Shown in pieces: positions 22,027 through 30,694 of a DNA stretch of 40,816 bases. The translations under genes and the position numbers were made by a program. Position 1 is the first letter of the stretch, and each line of letters begins with the position of its first letter. The notes below the pieces were generated by a model that saw only the letters and a list, made by a program, of their open reading frames with translations, did no database searches and was not told the origin of the DNA. Source of the DNA: Fibrobacter succinogenes (GTDB taxonomy: Bacteria; Fibrobacterota; Fibrobacteria; Fibrobacterales; Fibrobacteraceae); the NCBI GenBank assembly GCA_902761355.1, contig CACWJY010000029.1:1-40816 (forward strand), written 5' to 3'.

Positions 22027-23139
22027 ATGCAAAGATATACACCGCGCGATATGTTTGTCGAAGCCGGCTACGGCCCGAGTTTTGCAGCTCAACTTATACA
22101 AAATGCCTATAGCAAGCTGTTTGAAGGCGACCCCATCAACGAAAGAGTCTGCTTTGACGCTTCTGAAGACATGAGCTATATCATCGACATTGGCCATGAC
22201 GACATCCGCTCCGAGGGCATGAGTTACGGGATGTATATCACTGCACTTACTGGCCACGAACGTCAATTCGACAAACTGTGGAATTTTTCGAAGCGATACC
22301 TGCGCAACGACGATGGTCCGCACGTAGGCTACTTTGCCTGGCAGGTTTCTACAACAGACTTTAGCAAGATGGATCCGGGTGCAGCTCCTGACGGTGAAGA
22401 ATATTTTGCCATGGCGCTCCTGATTGCCGCCGAGAAATTCAATCGTCCGGACCTAAGAGACGAAGCCATCGGTCTTATCAACTGGCTTAGAAATAAGCCG
22501 AACAACGGAATCGTCGGCCCCATCATTGACCCCGAAAACAACCTTGTCAAGTTCTCCCCTGTGCTCGGCAACGACTTTACCGACCCGAGCTACAACACAA
22601 TCGCTTTCTACCGAGCCTTTGCCGAGGCAACTGGCGACGAGAGATGGCTAACGACTGCAGACAAGAGCCTCGAATACTTGCAAAAAGCAGCACACCCCGA
22701 AACAGGCCTCTGCAGCGAATATTCCGAATATGACGGAACCCCCAGGGCAACGCCCTGGTACCCCGAAAGCAACTGCTTTAGTGGAGATGCCTGGCGTGTC
22801 GCCATGAACCTGAGCCTCGACTACGCCTTATTCCACGGACACGAATGCGAAAAGAATATCTGCGAAAGACTGCTGTTCTTCTTTGAAAGCCGTCGTCCCT
22901 ACCTCGCCGACTATTCTGTTGACGGAGGTAACTTTCCTCGCCCCGGCCGTAACGCAACGCCCGGCGTAATCGCAATGAATGCAGCAGCCACCCAGGTTCT
23001 CCCCGAAGGCGATCCGCTGATCAAGCCGTTCGTCAAGGACCTTGCGGCACTTTCAGTCCCCTACCGTTTCTGGCGTTACTATGACGGGATGCTTTACCTG
23101 ATTGGTCTTCTGGCTACAGCAGGAAAGATTCGTTTTTAG
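22027..23139 (+). CDS. GH8 reducing-end xylose-releasing exo-oligoxylanase-like enzyme
   Basis: A 370-residue glycoside hydrolase family 8 protein. The catalytic acid Glu63 is in RSEGMSYGMYITA; FTDPSYNTIAFYRAFAE, TPWYPESNCFSGDAWRVAMN (Asp254 is the likely base) and the terminal YRFWRYYDGMLYLIGLLA match the Rex subgroup (EC 3.2.1.156) rather than secreted cellulases. There is no signal peptide or binding module, so it should act in the cytoplasm on imported xylo-oligosaccharides. AAGGAT precedes the ATG. It is divergent from the thioredoxin-reductase-like gene. Endo-acting GH8 activity cannot be excluded by sequence alone. Confidence 0.88.
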   Translation: MQRYTPRDMFVEAGYGPSFAAQLIQNAYSKLFEGDPINERVCFDASEDMSYIIDIGHDDIRSEGMSYGMYITALTGHERQFDKLWNFSKRYLRNDDGPHVGYFAWQVSTTDFSKMDPGAAPDGEEYFAMALLIAAEKFNRPDLRDEAIGLINWLRNKPNNGIVGPIIDPENNLVKFSPVLGNDFTDPSYNTIAFYRAFAEATGDERWLTTADKSLEYLQKAAHPETGLCSEYSEYDGTPRATPWYPESNCFSGDAWRVAMNLSLDYALFHGHECEKNICERLLFFFESRRPYLADYSVDGGNFPRPGRNATPGVIAMNAAATQVLPEGDPLIKPFVKDLAALSVPYRFWRYYDGMLYLIGLLATAGKIRF

Positions 23140-23183
23140 TTTACATCGGTTGGAGTTTTTGGGAATAAAAAAAGGAATAGAAG

Positions 23184-24125
23184 ATGAACAAATTAAACAA
23201 TCTGATGCGGCCCACAATTATCGCCGGGAGCCTCGTAGCAGCAATGTTCTTTGGGGCATGTGGCGATGACATCCGCACCGAAGAATACCCGAGCGGAAAG
23301 ATTCGAATCCAGTCCACCTATGTCAAGGACAAGAAGGAAGGCCCCGAAAAGGAATTCTACGAAAACGGCAACGTCAAGCGCGAGGCAAACTACGTGAACG
23401 ACCGCCGCGAAGGAATCGTCAAGGAATACTACGAAGACGGAACCGTCGAAGCCGAATACAACTACGCCGATGGATACATCGAGGGACTTGTGACCCGTTA
23501 CCACAAAAATGGAAAAGTCGCCTCTAAAGCCCAGTACAAGCAGAACAAGCAGATTGAATTCGGCGAATACTTCGACGAGAACGGCGAACCCGCGACAAGC
23601 GGCAGCTACAAGGATCCCCGTGACGGATATGCCTACGAATGGATTCGCATTGGTACGCAACTTTGGACCGCCGAAAACATGAACTATGCCACCGCTTCGG
23701 GTTCTCTTTGTGCACAGTGCAACCACTGGGGACGTCTCTACAACTTTGAAAACGCAAAGAAAGCCTGCCTCGACGGATTCCACATGCCCTCCAAGGAAGA
23801 ATGGGAAGTGCTGCTCACCTACGCCGGCACAAGCAAGCCTGTCGGCGTCGTACTCAAGGCCGGTTACGGCTGGGATCCCATCAAGGGCACCAACAATTAT
23901 GGCAACGGCAAGGATGAACTTGGATTCGGAGCCAAGGCCGGCGGCGGACACTTCGCCAAAAGCGATGTACCCCTCAAAGAACGCAAGCTCGAAGGCGCTG
24001 GCCAGAAAGCATATTTCTGGACAGCCGAAGGAGAAGTTCTCGTGTTCTTCCACGACAAGGATATCGCAAAGTTCGAGAAATTCAATCCCGAACACGGCGC
24101 CAGTCTACGTTGTTTGAAAGACTAG
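23184..24125 (+). CDS. MORN-repeat plus FISUMP-domain lipoprotein
   Basis: A 313-residue lipoprotein (lipobox FFGAC; AAAGGAATAGAAG before ATG). Residues about 30-130 hold four to five MORN_2-type repeats of the pattern Y.NG..K....Y....EG....Y (EFYENGNVKREANY, EYYEDGTVEAEYNY, RYHKNGKVASKAQY). Residues about 140-313 form a FISUMP domain (DPRDGYAYEWIRIGTQLWTA, ENMNYAT, CNHWGRLYNFENAKKACLDG, GASLRCLKD). The combination suggests a surface protein in which MORN repeats bind a partner or present the FISUMP module. Function unknown. Confidence 0.86.
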   Translation: MNKLNNLMRPTIIAGSLVAAMFFGACGDDIRTEEYPSGKIRIQSTYVKDKKEGPEKEFYENGNVKREANYVNDRREGIVKEYYEDGTVEAEYNYADGYIEGLVTRYHKNGKVASKAQYKQNKQIEFGEYFDENGEPATSGSYKDPRDGYAYEWIRIGTQLWTAENMNYATASGSLCAQCNHWGRLYNFENAKKACLDGFHMPSKEEWEVLLTYAGTSKPVGVVLKAGYGWDPIKGTNNYGNGKDELGFGAKAGGGHFAKSDVPLKERKLEGAGQKAYFWTAEGEVLVFFHDKDIAKFEKFNPEHGASLRCLKD

Positions 24126-24150
24126 CCCGTATGCATCGATTTGTATACAG

Positions 24151-24182
24151 AAAAACTCCTCGGCTTGACCGAGGAGTTTTTC
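24151..24182. terminator. bidirectional terminator between the MORN-FISUMP gene and argJ
   Basis: AAAACTCCTCGG (24152-24163), 5-base loop, CCGAGGAGTTTT (24169-24180); A and T tracts on both sides. Confidence 0.92.
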
Positions 24183-24207
24183 ATAGGATTCTGTTGAGTT
24201 TAGCCGA

Positions 24208-25425
24208 TTAGGTTGTATACTCGGCGTTGATCTTAACGTAGTCGTAGCTCAAGTCGCAAGTGAATGCACTTGCGCTAGCATGGCCGATATTCAACACGAG
24301 CGTTACTTTGTATTCACGCTGACGGACTACCGCATGCAGAGCCTTCGTCTGTTCTTCATTGAGTTGCACCGGGCGGCCGTTAGACAGCACCTGCACATCA
24401 CCGAAGAAAAGGTCCGTATGTTCGGCGACCATGTTGCAGCCACTCGAACCAGCACTGCTCAAAATGCGGCCCCAGTTCGGATCTTCGCCGAACATAGCGC
24501 ACTTGGCCAAGTTAGACGTACCAATGAATCGGGCCATGCGCAAAGCCTCTTCGTGGCTTTCGGCCTTTTCAATGCAAAGTTCAATCAACTTTGTTGCACC
24601 TTCACCGTCGCGCACGATATCCTTTGCGAGTTCCTTCATCACGAGCATCAAGGCCGCACGGAATTCACCCTGTTCGGTGAGCGTCAGGTCTTCGTACTTA
24701 AGACCGCTCATGCCGTTAGCCAAGAGAATGCAAGTATCGTTGGTGCTTGTGTCACCATCGACCGTAATCGCATTGAAGGAATCAGCGATATCGGCACGGA
24801 ATTCAGCAAAGAAATCAATCGGAAGTGCCAGGTCAGTCGTAATAAAGGCAAGCATCGTGGCCATGTTCGGATGAATCATGCCCGAACCCTTGCAGGCACC
24901 ACCAATCGTCACCACGCCCTTTTCGGTCTGAATTTCGACGGCATGGCTCTTGAGCGCAAGGTCGGTCGTCAAAATAGCGCGGCCAAATTCTTCGGAAGCA
25001 TCGGCACGGAGCTTTTCCACGAGTTTCGGAATACCGGCTTCAATCTTGTCCATCGGCATCAGGTGGCCTATCACACCGGTACTGCAAACAAGCACACTCT
25101 TCGGGGTAAGCTTCAAGGCTTCTTCGGTAAGGACAGCCATGCGTTCTGCATCGCGGAGACCCTGTTCGCCCGTACAAGCATTAGCATTACCGCTGTTCAC
25201 CACCACAGCAGAAGCAAAGTGGGCATGTTCAAGAGCAGCTTTATCATAAAGCACCGGAGCGGCCTTCACCTTGTTCGTTGTAAACACGGCAAAGCAGCGA
25301 GCAGCCTTTTCACTCTTCAAAAGAGCCATATCAGCATTGCCGCTGGCCTTGATACCTGCACAAATTCCAGACGCGGTGAACCCCTTCGGGGAGCAGACGC
25401 CGCCTTTTTCCAAAACAGTGTACAT
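24208..25425 (-). CDS. argJ: ornithine acetyltransferase / N-acetylglutamate synthase
   Basis: ArgJ recycles the acetyl group from N-acetylornithine to glutamate (and in bifunctional forms also uses acetyl-CoA) in arginine synthesis. The 405-residue precursor shows the self-cleavage site GSGMIHPNMA/TML, with Thr190 as nucleophile and new N-terminus of the beta chain. Other conserved blocks are NSGNANACTG, VLVCSTGVIG, DGDTSTNDTCILLANG, SNLAKCAMFGEDPNWGRI and the terminal DLSYDYVKINAEYTT. AGGAGATTCT precedes the ATG. It is monocistronic in the window. Whether it also has synthase activity cannot be seen from sequence. Confidence 0.96.
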   Translation of the reverse strand: MYTVLEKGGVCSPKGFTASGICAGIKASGNADMALLKSEKAARCFAVFTTNKVKAAPVLYDKAALEHAHFASAVVVNSGNANACTGEQGLRDAERMAVLTEEALKLTPKSVLVCSTGVIGHLMPMDKIEAGIPKLVEKLRADASEEFGRAILTTDLALKSHAVEIQTEKGVVTIGGACKGSGMIHPNMATMLAFITTDLALPIDFFAEFRADIADSFNAITVDGDTSTNDTCILLANGMSGLKYEDLTLTEQGEFRAALMLVMKELAKDIVRDGEGATKLIELCIEKAESHEEALRMARFIGTSNLAKCAMFGEDPNWGRILSSAGSSGCNMVAEHTDLFFGDVQVLSNGRPVQLNEEQTKALHAVVRQREYKVTLVLNIGHASASAFTCDLSYDYVKINAEYTT

Positions 25426-25525
25426 AGAATCTCCTATTGTTTTCTACCTCATAAATTATAGCAAAAAAGCGCCAATGTTGAACACTACCCGCTTCTGCCC
25501 TGCAAAAAAATTCTAATTTAAGGTC

Positions 25526-25990
25526 ATGGCTAAAACACCCTGTACTAAAGAAACTTACGACAAGCTGGTTGAACGTTACACCTTCCTCAAAAAGATTGAA
25601 CGTCCCCGCGTTGTCGATGAAATGGAAGAAGCCCGCAAACAAGGCGACCTGAGCGAAAACGCCGAATACCATGCCGCCAAAGAAATGCTGGCTCATATTG
25701 ACCTGGAAATTCCCAAACTGGAAGACCAGATTTCCAATGCAATTATCGTTGAATTTGACGCTAACTCCGACACCGTCCGCTTTGGCGCCACCGTCACCGC
25801 TAAAAACCTTGCGACCAAGAAAGAAGTGGTCTATCAGCTGGTGAGCCCCGAAGGCGTCGATCCTATGAACGGCAAAATCAGCTTCAAGAGCCCCATGGGT
25901 TCCGCATTCATGGGCAAGAAGAAGGGCGATATCGTCGAAGTCGTGACCCCCAAGGGCAAGAACCGTTTCGAAATCGTTGACTTTAAGTAA
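25526..25990 (+). CDS. greA: transcription elongation factor GreA
   Basis: GreA inserts its N-terminal coiled coil into the RNA polymerase secondary channel and stimulates cleavage of backtracked RNA. The 154-residue protein has the coiled-coil tip motif QGDLSENAEYHAAKE with the catalytic acidic pair, and the C-terminal FKBP-like domain (YQLVSPEGVDPMNGKISFKS, GDIVEVVTPKGKNRFEIVDF). AAGG precedes the ATG. It is followed after 3 bp by holA, an operon partner with no direct functional link. Confidence 0.95.
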   Translation: MAKTPCTKETYDKLVERYTFLKKIERPRVVDEMEEARKQGDLSENAEYHAAKEMLAHIDLEIPKLEDQISNAIIVEFDANSDTVRFGATVTAKNLATKKEVVYQLVSPEGVDPMNGKISFKSPMGSAFMGKKKGDIVEVVTPKGKNRFEIVDFK

Positions 25991-25993
25991 GCT

Positions 25994-26962
25994 ATGATTA
26001 TAGCCCTTATCGGCAAAGACCAGTTTTCCAAAGACCAGCAGATAGACAAGTTCCTATCTGACAGTCTTGGAGACCGCAAGGATGATCCGCTTGCAAAGCA
26101 GATTGTCTATGCTACTGATACCAATATTCCATCGGTAGCCGGTCTTATCATGGAAAGTTGCGGTGCCGTTTCGATGTTTGCACCGGAACAGGCCGTAGTT
26201 GTCCGCAAAGCCGACGCCATGAAAGCCGATGAGACCAAGGCTCTCGCCCGCTGGCTCAAGGATGCTCCCGACTGCAAATTGCTGCTGGATTTTGACGAGC
26301 TCCGTGCTACTACGGAACTCTACAAGATTCTTCAAAAAATCGGCAAGATCGAAAAATTTGAAGAACCTAAGCAGTACAAGATGCAAGAATGGATTGCATC
26401 GAACATCCCTGCCCACTTCGGAAAGCCGATTGAACCGGGCGCAAGCCAGTACCTGGCCGATGCACTCGGCACCAACACCAAGCTTGTATGCGAAGAAGTT
26501 GAAAAGGTCCTTACCTATAAGCCTGACACGCCCAAAATCACGCTTGAATTAGTCAAGATGCTGGTCATGCCACAGCGAGAGATTCCCCCATACGAGATTC
26601 TGAACTTTTTCGGAATGCGTGATTCTGTCGGCTATACCCGCAAGCTGCACGAAATTCTTTACGGTGGTGGCGATGCCATCCGCATCGTAAACGCTCTTTA
26701 CGGTCACGCCGTCGATTTACTCAACTACTTGTCACTGACAAGCGAAAAGCACATGGGCTCCGAAGAAGCAGCCCAGACTCTCGGCAAAAACTACTTTATG
26801 TTCTGCAAACAAGGAAATGCCGCCGAATGTTGCCGTCGCTGGGGCAAGCCTCTCCTTTGCCGCGTCATTCGCCGCCTTGCCGACCTCAACTACGAATTCA
26901 AAAGCAGCAGCTGGACCGTAACCAGCCAAGAACTCGCCCTCGCCGCTCTCGTGGTAAGGTAA
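25994..26962 (+). CDS. holA: DNA polymerase III delta subunit
   Basis: The delta subunit opens the beta sliding clamp within the clamp loader. The 322-residue protein follows the family layout: N-terminal domain beginning IIALIGKDQFSKDQQID (the usual ...YLLyGeD.. position), the middle AAA-lid-like region (WLKDAPDCKLLLDFDE, QYKMQEWIASNIPAHFG, YLADALGTNTKLVCEEVEKV), and the C-terminal collar domain (PYEILNFFGMRD, ADLNYEFKSSS). The sequence is diverged, as delta subunits are. The start follows the greA stop by 3 bases, so translation is probably coupled. Confidence 0.85.
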   Translation: MIIALIGKDQFSKDQQIDKFLSDSLGDRKDDPLAKQIVYATDTNIPSVAGLIMESCGAVSMFAPEQAVVVRKADAMKADETKALARWLKDAPDCKLLLDFDELRATTELYKILQKIGKIEKFEEPKQYKMQEWIASNIPAHFGKPIEPGASQYLADALGTNTKLVCEEVEKVLTYKPDTPKITLELVKMLVMPQREIPPYEILNFFGMRDSVGYTRKLHEILYGGGDAIRIVNALYGHAVDLLNYLSLTSEKHMGSEEAAQTLGKNYFMFCKQGNAAECCRRWGKPLLCRVIRRLADLNYEFKSSSWTVTSQELALAALVVR

Positions 26963-27017
26963 TTGGCTGAACTTAGGTAAGCAGCAAAAAAACAAACTTA
27001 CAGAATTACACTCTAAA

Positions 27018-27051
27018 CAAAAACCCCGAAGCAACATGTATTGCTCCGGGG
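27018..27051 (-). terminator. terminator of the pil operon
   Basis: Minus strand CCCCGGAGCAA...TTGCTTCGGGG (27024-27051, one mismatch, 6-base loop) followed by TTTTTGTTT. It may also serve convergent holA. Confidence 0.85.
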
Positions 27052-27077
27052 AAATTTCTTTTTAAACAAGACCTAAA

Positions 27078-28634
27078 CTAGTTCCAGTCTTCAACGCTTT
27101 CTGCAGGAGCTGGAGCGGCAGGAGCGGCAGCCGGTTCTGCAGCAGGGGCAGATTGCTGCGGAGCAGCAGGCTGGGCGGCAGGAGCCGTTTCGACAACAGG
27201 TTCTTCTGCCGGAGCTTCTTCTTCAGCAGGAGCGGCAGGAGCAGCAGCCGGTTCAACCTTCTTGGCTTCCGGTGCACCACCCACTTCGGCAGAGGGTTCA
27301 GAAAGTTCGATATCGCCGATATAGTTGCGGATAATACGCGGCGTCACAAAGATAATCAGGTCCTTCTTGGTAACGGCCTTACGGCTGTACTTAAAGAGGT
27401 TACCCAGCAGCGGAATATCCTTGAGGAACGGAATACCGGATTCACTTTCGGTATTTTCGTTGCGAGTCAGACCGCCAATGACGACCGTTTCACCATCAGC
27501 CACCACGACCTTGGTCTTGGCTTCTTGAGTACTGATAACCACCTGGCCCTTTTCATCGTAACCGTAGGAGTTGTTTTCAGGATGGAGGTCAAGCAAGATG
27601 CGGTTATCACCGGAAACATGCGGAGTCACCGTCAGCTTGATACCAGTTTCGACCAACTGCGTCGAGGATTCACCACTATCATCAATCACACGGATAGACA
27701 CCTTGTCACCCATAAATACGAGTGCTTCGGTATTGTCAAGCGTAGACACCTGCGGAGAAGCCAGCACTTCAGTAGAAGCATCACCCATCAAGTTGGTAAG
27801 AGCAACCTGAAGGTTATTATCCAATAGGCTTGCGGTAATTGCAGTCGAAGCACCACTTACAGCAGGCGTTGCACCATTGTTCGGGAAAGACTGTATTGCA
27901 GCACTTGTACGGGTCGAACCACTGGTGCTTCCGGTCGGAGTACCAGCAACACCCGGAGTAAGGTTGGCAGAGCCCATGCGAGCCGTCCAGTCAACGCCCA
28001 ATTCACGAGCGCGTTCACTGTTGACCACAACGAGCTTAGCCGTAATCATGATCTGCTGCGTTTCGACGTCCAATTCCTGAAGAGCGTTGCTCATCTGCTC
28101 AATCTTGGTATCGGTATCGTAAACAATGATGGAATTCGTACGTTCAACCGTCGTAATGCGGCCACGGCTAGACTTCATGCTTTCAAGAACCTTTATCAGT
28201 TCTTCGGCCTTGGCATGGTGAACCTGGAAATTGCGACGTACAAGCGGAGCATTCTGTTCTGCCTGGGCTTCTTCATCCGCAATCTTTTTCTGCTTGGCCT
28301 GATAAGTACTCGACCTCTGAATAGAGATGTACTTGTCTGCAATGACCCAAGTCAGGTCGTTCATATTACAGACAATATCAAGAGTTTCTTGCCAAGTTTT
28401 CTTGGTGACTTTCAGGCTAATTTTGCCCTTGACATCAGGAGCAATCAAGATGTCAACACCAGCAATCACGGACACCGAGCGGAACACCGCTTCGAAATCC
28501 ATATTGACAAAGTTAAAGTCATACAGCTTTTGCTTGCCAGAGGTCGAAACCGAGCCTTCGGCAGGGGCACTCCAAGCAGTCGTAAGACCCGCCACCAAGA
28601 GAAGAATAGTCAGAATTTTTGTCATCTTTTTCAC
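27078..28634 (-). CDS. pilQ: type IV pilus secretin PilQ
   Basis: Outer-membrane secretin for the pilus. GTG start, overlapping the pilP stop by 4 bp (GTGA) with GGGGG upstream. Signal peptide about 1-22. STN-like domain about 37-105 (NFVNMDFEAVFRSVSVIAG...), an N1-type KH-like domain about 130-200 (FQVHHAKAEELIKVLESM, TNSIIVYDT), then the secretin core (MITAKLVVVNSERARELGVD, VLASPQVSTLDNTEALVFMG, VETGIKLTVTPHV, GETVVIGGLTRNE, IPFLKDIPLLGNLFKY). The AMIN domains usual at the PilQ N-terminus are absent. A Pro/Ala/Glu-rich tail of about 85 residues (430-518) follows the core, which is unusual and probably disordered. Confidence 0.93.
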   Translation of the reverse strand: MKKMTKILTILLLVAGLTTAWSAPAEGSVSTSGKQKLYDFNFVNMDFEAVFRSVSVIAGVDILIAPDVKGKISLKVTKKTWQETLDIVCNMNDLTWVIADKYISIQRSSTYQAKQKKIADEEAQAEQNAPLVRRNFQVHHAKAEELIKVLESMKSSRGRITTVERTNSIIVYDTDTKIEQMSNALQELDVETQQIMITAKLVVVNSERARELGVDWTARMGSANLTPGVAGTPTGSTSGSTRTSAAIQSFPNNGATPAVSGASTAITASLLDNNLQVALTNLMGDASTEVLASPQVSTLDNTEALVFMGDKVSIRVIDDSGESSTQLVETGIKLTVTPHVSGDNRILLDLHPENNSYGYDEKGQVVISTQEAKTKVVVADGETVVIGGLTRNENTESESGIPFLKDIPLLGNLFKYSRKAVTKKDLIIFVTPRIIRNYIGDIELSEPSAEVGGAPEAKKVEPAAAPAAPAEEEAPAEEPVVETAPAAQPAAPQQSAPAAEPAAAPAAPAPAESVEDWN

Positions 28635-30694
28635 TTTTGACCCCCAAATTTATCGGGAAGACCCATGGAGTAGCGACGGCTCACCCCGAATTCCTGAATC
28701 AGGAAGAGGACGTCTGTTTGTGTGATTTTTAAGACCTTACCATTAAGAATCTTATCGCCTTCCTTAAGTGTATAAGAAATAGCGGGATTCTTGGATTCTA
28801 CCAAGATTGCCATCGGCACTTCGGATTCCCAGATAATGCCGACAAGTTCCACCTGGTCAATGTTAATACCTTCTTCCACCAGACCCTTAATTTCGACAAA
28901 CGGGTCACGGCGGCCAAACGAGCTATACGTCACGCGGTCTTCGTACAAGCTTTCGAGCTGGCTACCACCTTGGGGAGTTGCACCCGCAGCCAATTCATCA
29001 CCGCGATCCTTATCAACTTGTTTCAGGCGTTCGGCCTGCACCGACGAGAGTTCGTCGTAGAAACCCACAGAACGGCGATTCACATAGCCCACACGATTAC
29101 CGTACTGAACTTTGCGATAAAGGCCAGTCAAATCCAGGCTGACCAAGCGGTCACCAAACACAAGGCGCTGCAGCACCTGAGCATTTTCATTCGGTGCTGC
29201 ATAGAATTCGATTTCATCAGCAACCACGATAAGTTCACGAACGACCGGACGCAAATGGAACGTCTGAGAAGCAGAAATAATCTTTTTGCTATCACGATCA
29301 AAGCGCTTTACGAAGGTTTCGAAATTAGGCTTTTCGTCTGCGGCCTTCATCCAGTCACGAATAAAGATGCCATTCGGCTGAGCAGACCAGAAAACAAAGC
29401 CGTCTTTCTTGATAGCATTTTCGGCAACCTGCAAAACCAAGGCGCCGTCTTGCACCAACATCACCGGATTAACAGCACCCTTAAGCTGGATTTTAAGACC
29501 ATTGGCACCCCAAGTAACGGACTTGACCAAAGAACCCGCTCCAATCCTAAAAATGGGAGACTTTTGCGGACCGGCAAGGCCCACAGTCAAGGTATTGTTT
29601 TTATCGGGGCCCGATATGTTCTGAATTTCGATAGGAGATTCAGCCACCAAACGGAACTGTTCCATGCCAGAACCAATCAAGACTGTCATTTCCTTTAGGT
29701 TCGGAAGAAGGGCCGAGATTTTTCCGCCTTCGCTAATAGCCTTATCCAACTGCTTTTGCTGTTCGGCCAACAATTTTTCCTGTTCGCGAGCAGCCTTTTC
29801 TGCAGCTTTCTTTTCTTCGGCCAAGCGTTTCTTTTCTTCGAGAGCGGCCTTCTCGGCAGCCTTCTTCTCTTCAAGAGCACGTTTTTCCGCAGCCTTCTTT
29901 TCTTCAAGAGCACGCTTTTCGGCAGCCTTTTTCTCTTCGGCTAAACGTTTCTTTTCTTCAGCAGCAGCCTTGGCAGCCGCTTTCTTTTCTTCTGCGGCAC
30001 GCTTTTCAGCAGCCTTTTTCTCTTCGGCCAAGCGCTTCTTTTCTTCGGCAGCAGCCTTCTGCGCGGCCTTCTTTTCTTCAAGAGCGCGCTTTTCGGCAGC
30101 CTTTTTCTCTTCGGCTAAGCGTTTCTTTTCCTCGAGAGCAGCCTTAGCAGCCGCTTTCTTTTCTTCAGCTGCACGCTTTTCAGCAGCAATCTTTTCTTCC
30201 TTGGCGGCCTTCTCGGCAGCTTTCTTTTCTTCGAGAGCAAGCTTGTCGGCTTGTTTCTTGCGATCAGCAAACAACTTCGAAAGCGTCCAGGACTTGCCAC
30301 CCTTGTTCTTGAACTTGAGCAAGAAATTAGACTTGTCTAGCGCAATCTCGTTCTTGTCGTTCGAAATAGAGGAACCAACCTTCATCTCGATTTTTAAGAA
30401 CGGAGTACCCTTATACTTGTCGTTAAAGACTTTCATCGACTTGATAAATTTCGATCCGTCTTCAACAGCAAACTCGCCTTCACCCAAAGCAAACGATGAT
30501 TCAGAGAAACCAACCGTCAACTTTTGAGAGGAAACATCATATTTTTGGAAAAAGGTGGGCAAATTTTTGTCAGAAGCAAAGGCAAACACCAACTGGCAAC
30601 CCTTGGCATCACAAGCAAATCGCACATCTTTAATCTGGGCCGCGTAAGAGGCCATCGCAAGAGCGAACAACGAAAGAAGGATTCTGCACTTCAT
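28631..30694 (-). CDS. pilP: PilP-type pilus protein fused to AMIN-like, coiled-coil and SH3-like parts
   Basis: A 687-residue protein in the pilP position of the pil operon; ordinary PilP is about 170 residues. The start (MKCRILLSLF) shares a base with the pilO stop (TAATG). Order: signal peptide 1-18; AMIN-like beta domain about 20-135; Lys/Glu/Ala-rich helix about 142-320 made of repeated EEKKAAEKRA and EEKKRLA blocks; a second beta domain about 325-430 (RLVAESPIEI, SVTWGANGLKIQLKG); an SH3-like region about 490-545 (EFYAAPNENAQVLQRL, GYVNRRSVGF); and a PilP-like C-terminus about 588-687 (FGRRDPFVEIKG, VELVGIIWES, YTLKEGDKI). The protein probably spans the periplasm, linking PilO/PilN to the secretin, possibly contacting peptidoglycan. 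Confidence 0.82.
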   Translation of the reverse strand: MKCRILLSLFALAMASYAAQIKDVRFACDAKGCQLVFAFASDKNLPTFFQKYDVSSQKLTVGFSESSFALGEGEFAVEDGSKFIKSMKVFNDKYKGTPFLKIEMKVGSSISNDKNEIALDKSNFLLKFKNKGGKSWTLSKLFADRKKQADKLALEEKKAAEKAAKEEKIAAEKRAAEEKKAAAKAALEEKKRLAEEKKAAEKRALEEKKAAQKAAAEEKKRLAEEKKAAEKRAAEEKKAAAKAAAEEKKRLAEEKKAAEKRALEEKKAAEKRALEEKKAAEKAALEEKKRLAEEKKAAEKAAREQEKLLAEQQKQLDKAISEGGKISALLPNLKEMTVLIGSGMEQFRLVAESPIEIQNISGPDKNNTLTVGLAGPQKSPIFRIGAGSLVKSVTWGANGLKIQLKGAVNPVMLVQDGALVLQVAENAIKKDGFVFWSAQPNGIFIRDWMKAADEKPNFETFVKRFDRDSKKIISASQTFHLRPVVRELIVVADEIEFYAAPNENAQVLQRLVFGDRLVSLDLTGLYRKVQYGNRVGYVNRRSVGFYDELSSVQAERLKQVDKDRGDELAAGATPQGGSQLESLYEDRVTYSSFGRRDPFVEIKGLVEEGINIDQVELVGIIWESEVPMAILVESKNPAISYTLKEGDKILNGKVLKITQTDVLFLIQEFGVSRRYSMGLPDKFGGQK
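29735..30270 (-). repeat. imperfect coding repeats for the Lys/Glu/Ala helix of PilP
   Basis: About 178 codons consist of variations on EEKKAAEKRALEEKKAA and AAAEEKKRLAEEKKAAEKRA, a period near 33 residues with 5-8 residue sub-blocks. TolA-like single alpha-helix of constant charge pattern; such DNA can vary in copy number. Confidence 0.75.

Noticed and set aside
24280..25461. Long open frame (393 codons) opposite argJ
   Set aside because: argJ is unmistakable on the other strand; the frame arises from codon bias and has a His/Arg-rich, family-less product.
29664..30527. 287-codon frame rich in FFSSRA repeats, opposite pilP
   Set aside because: It is the reverse reading of the Lys/Glu/Ala coding repeats; no independent support.
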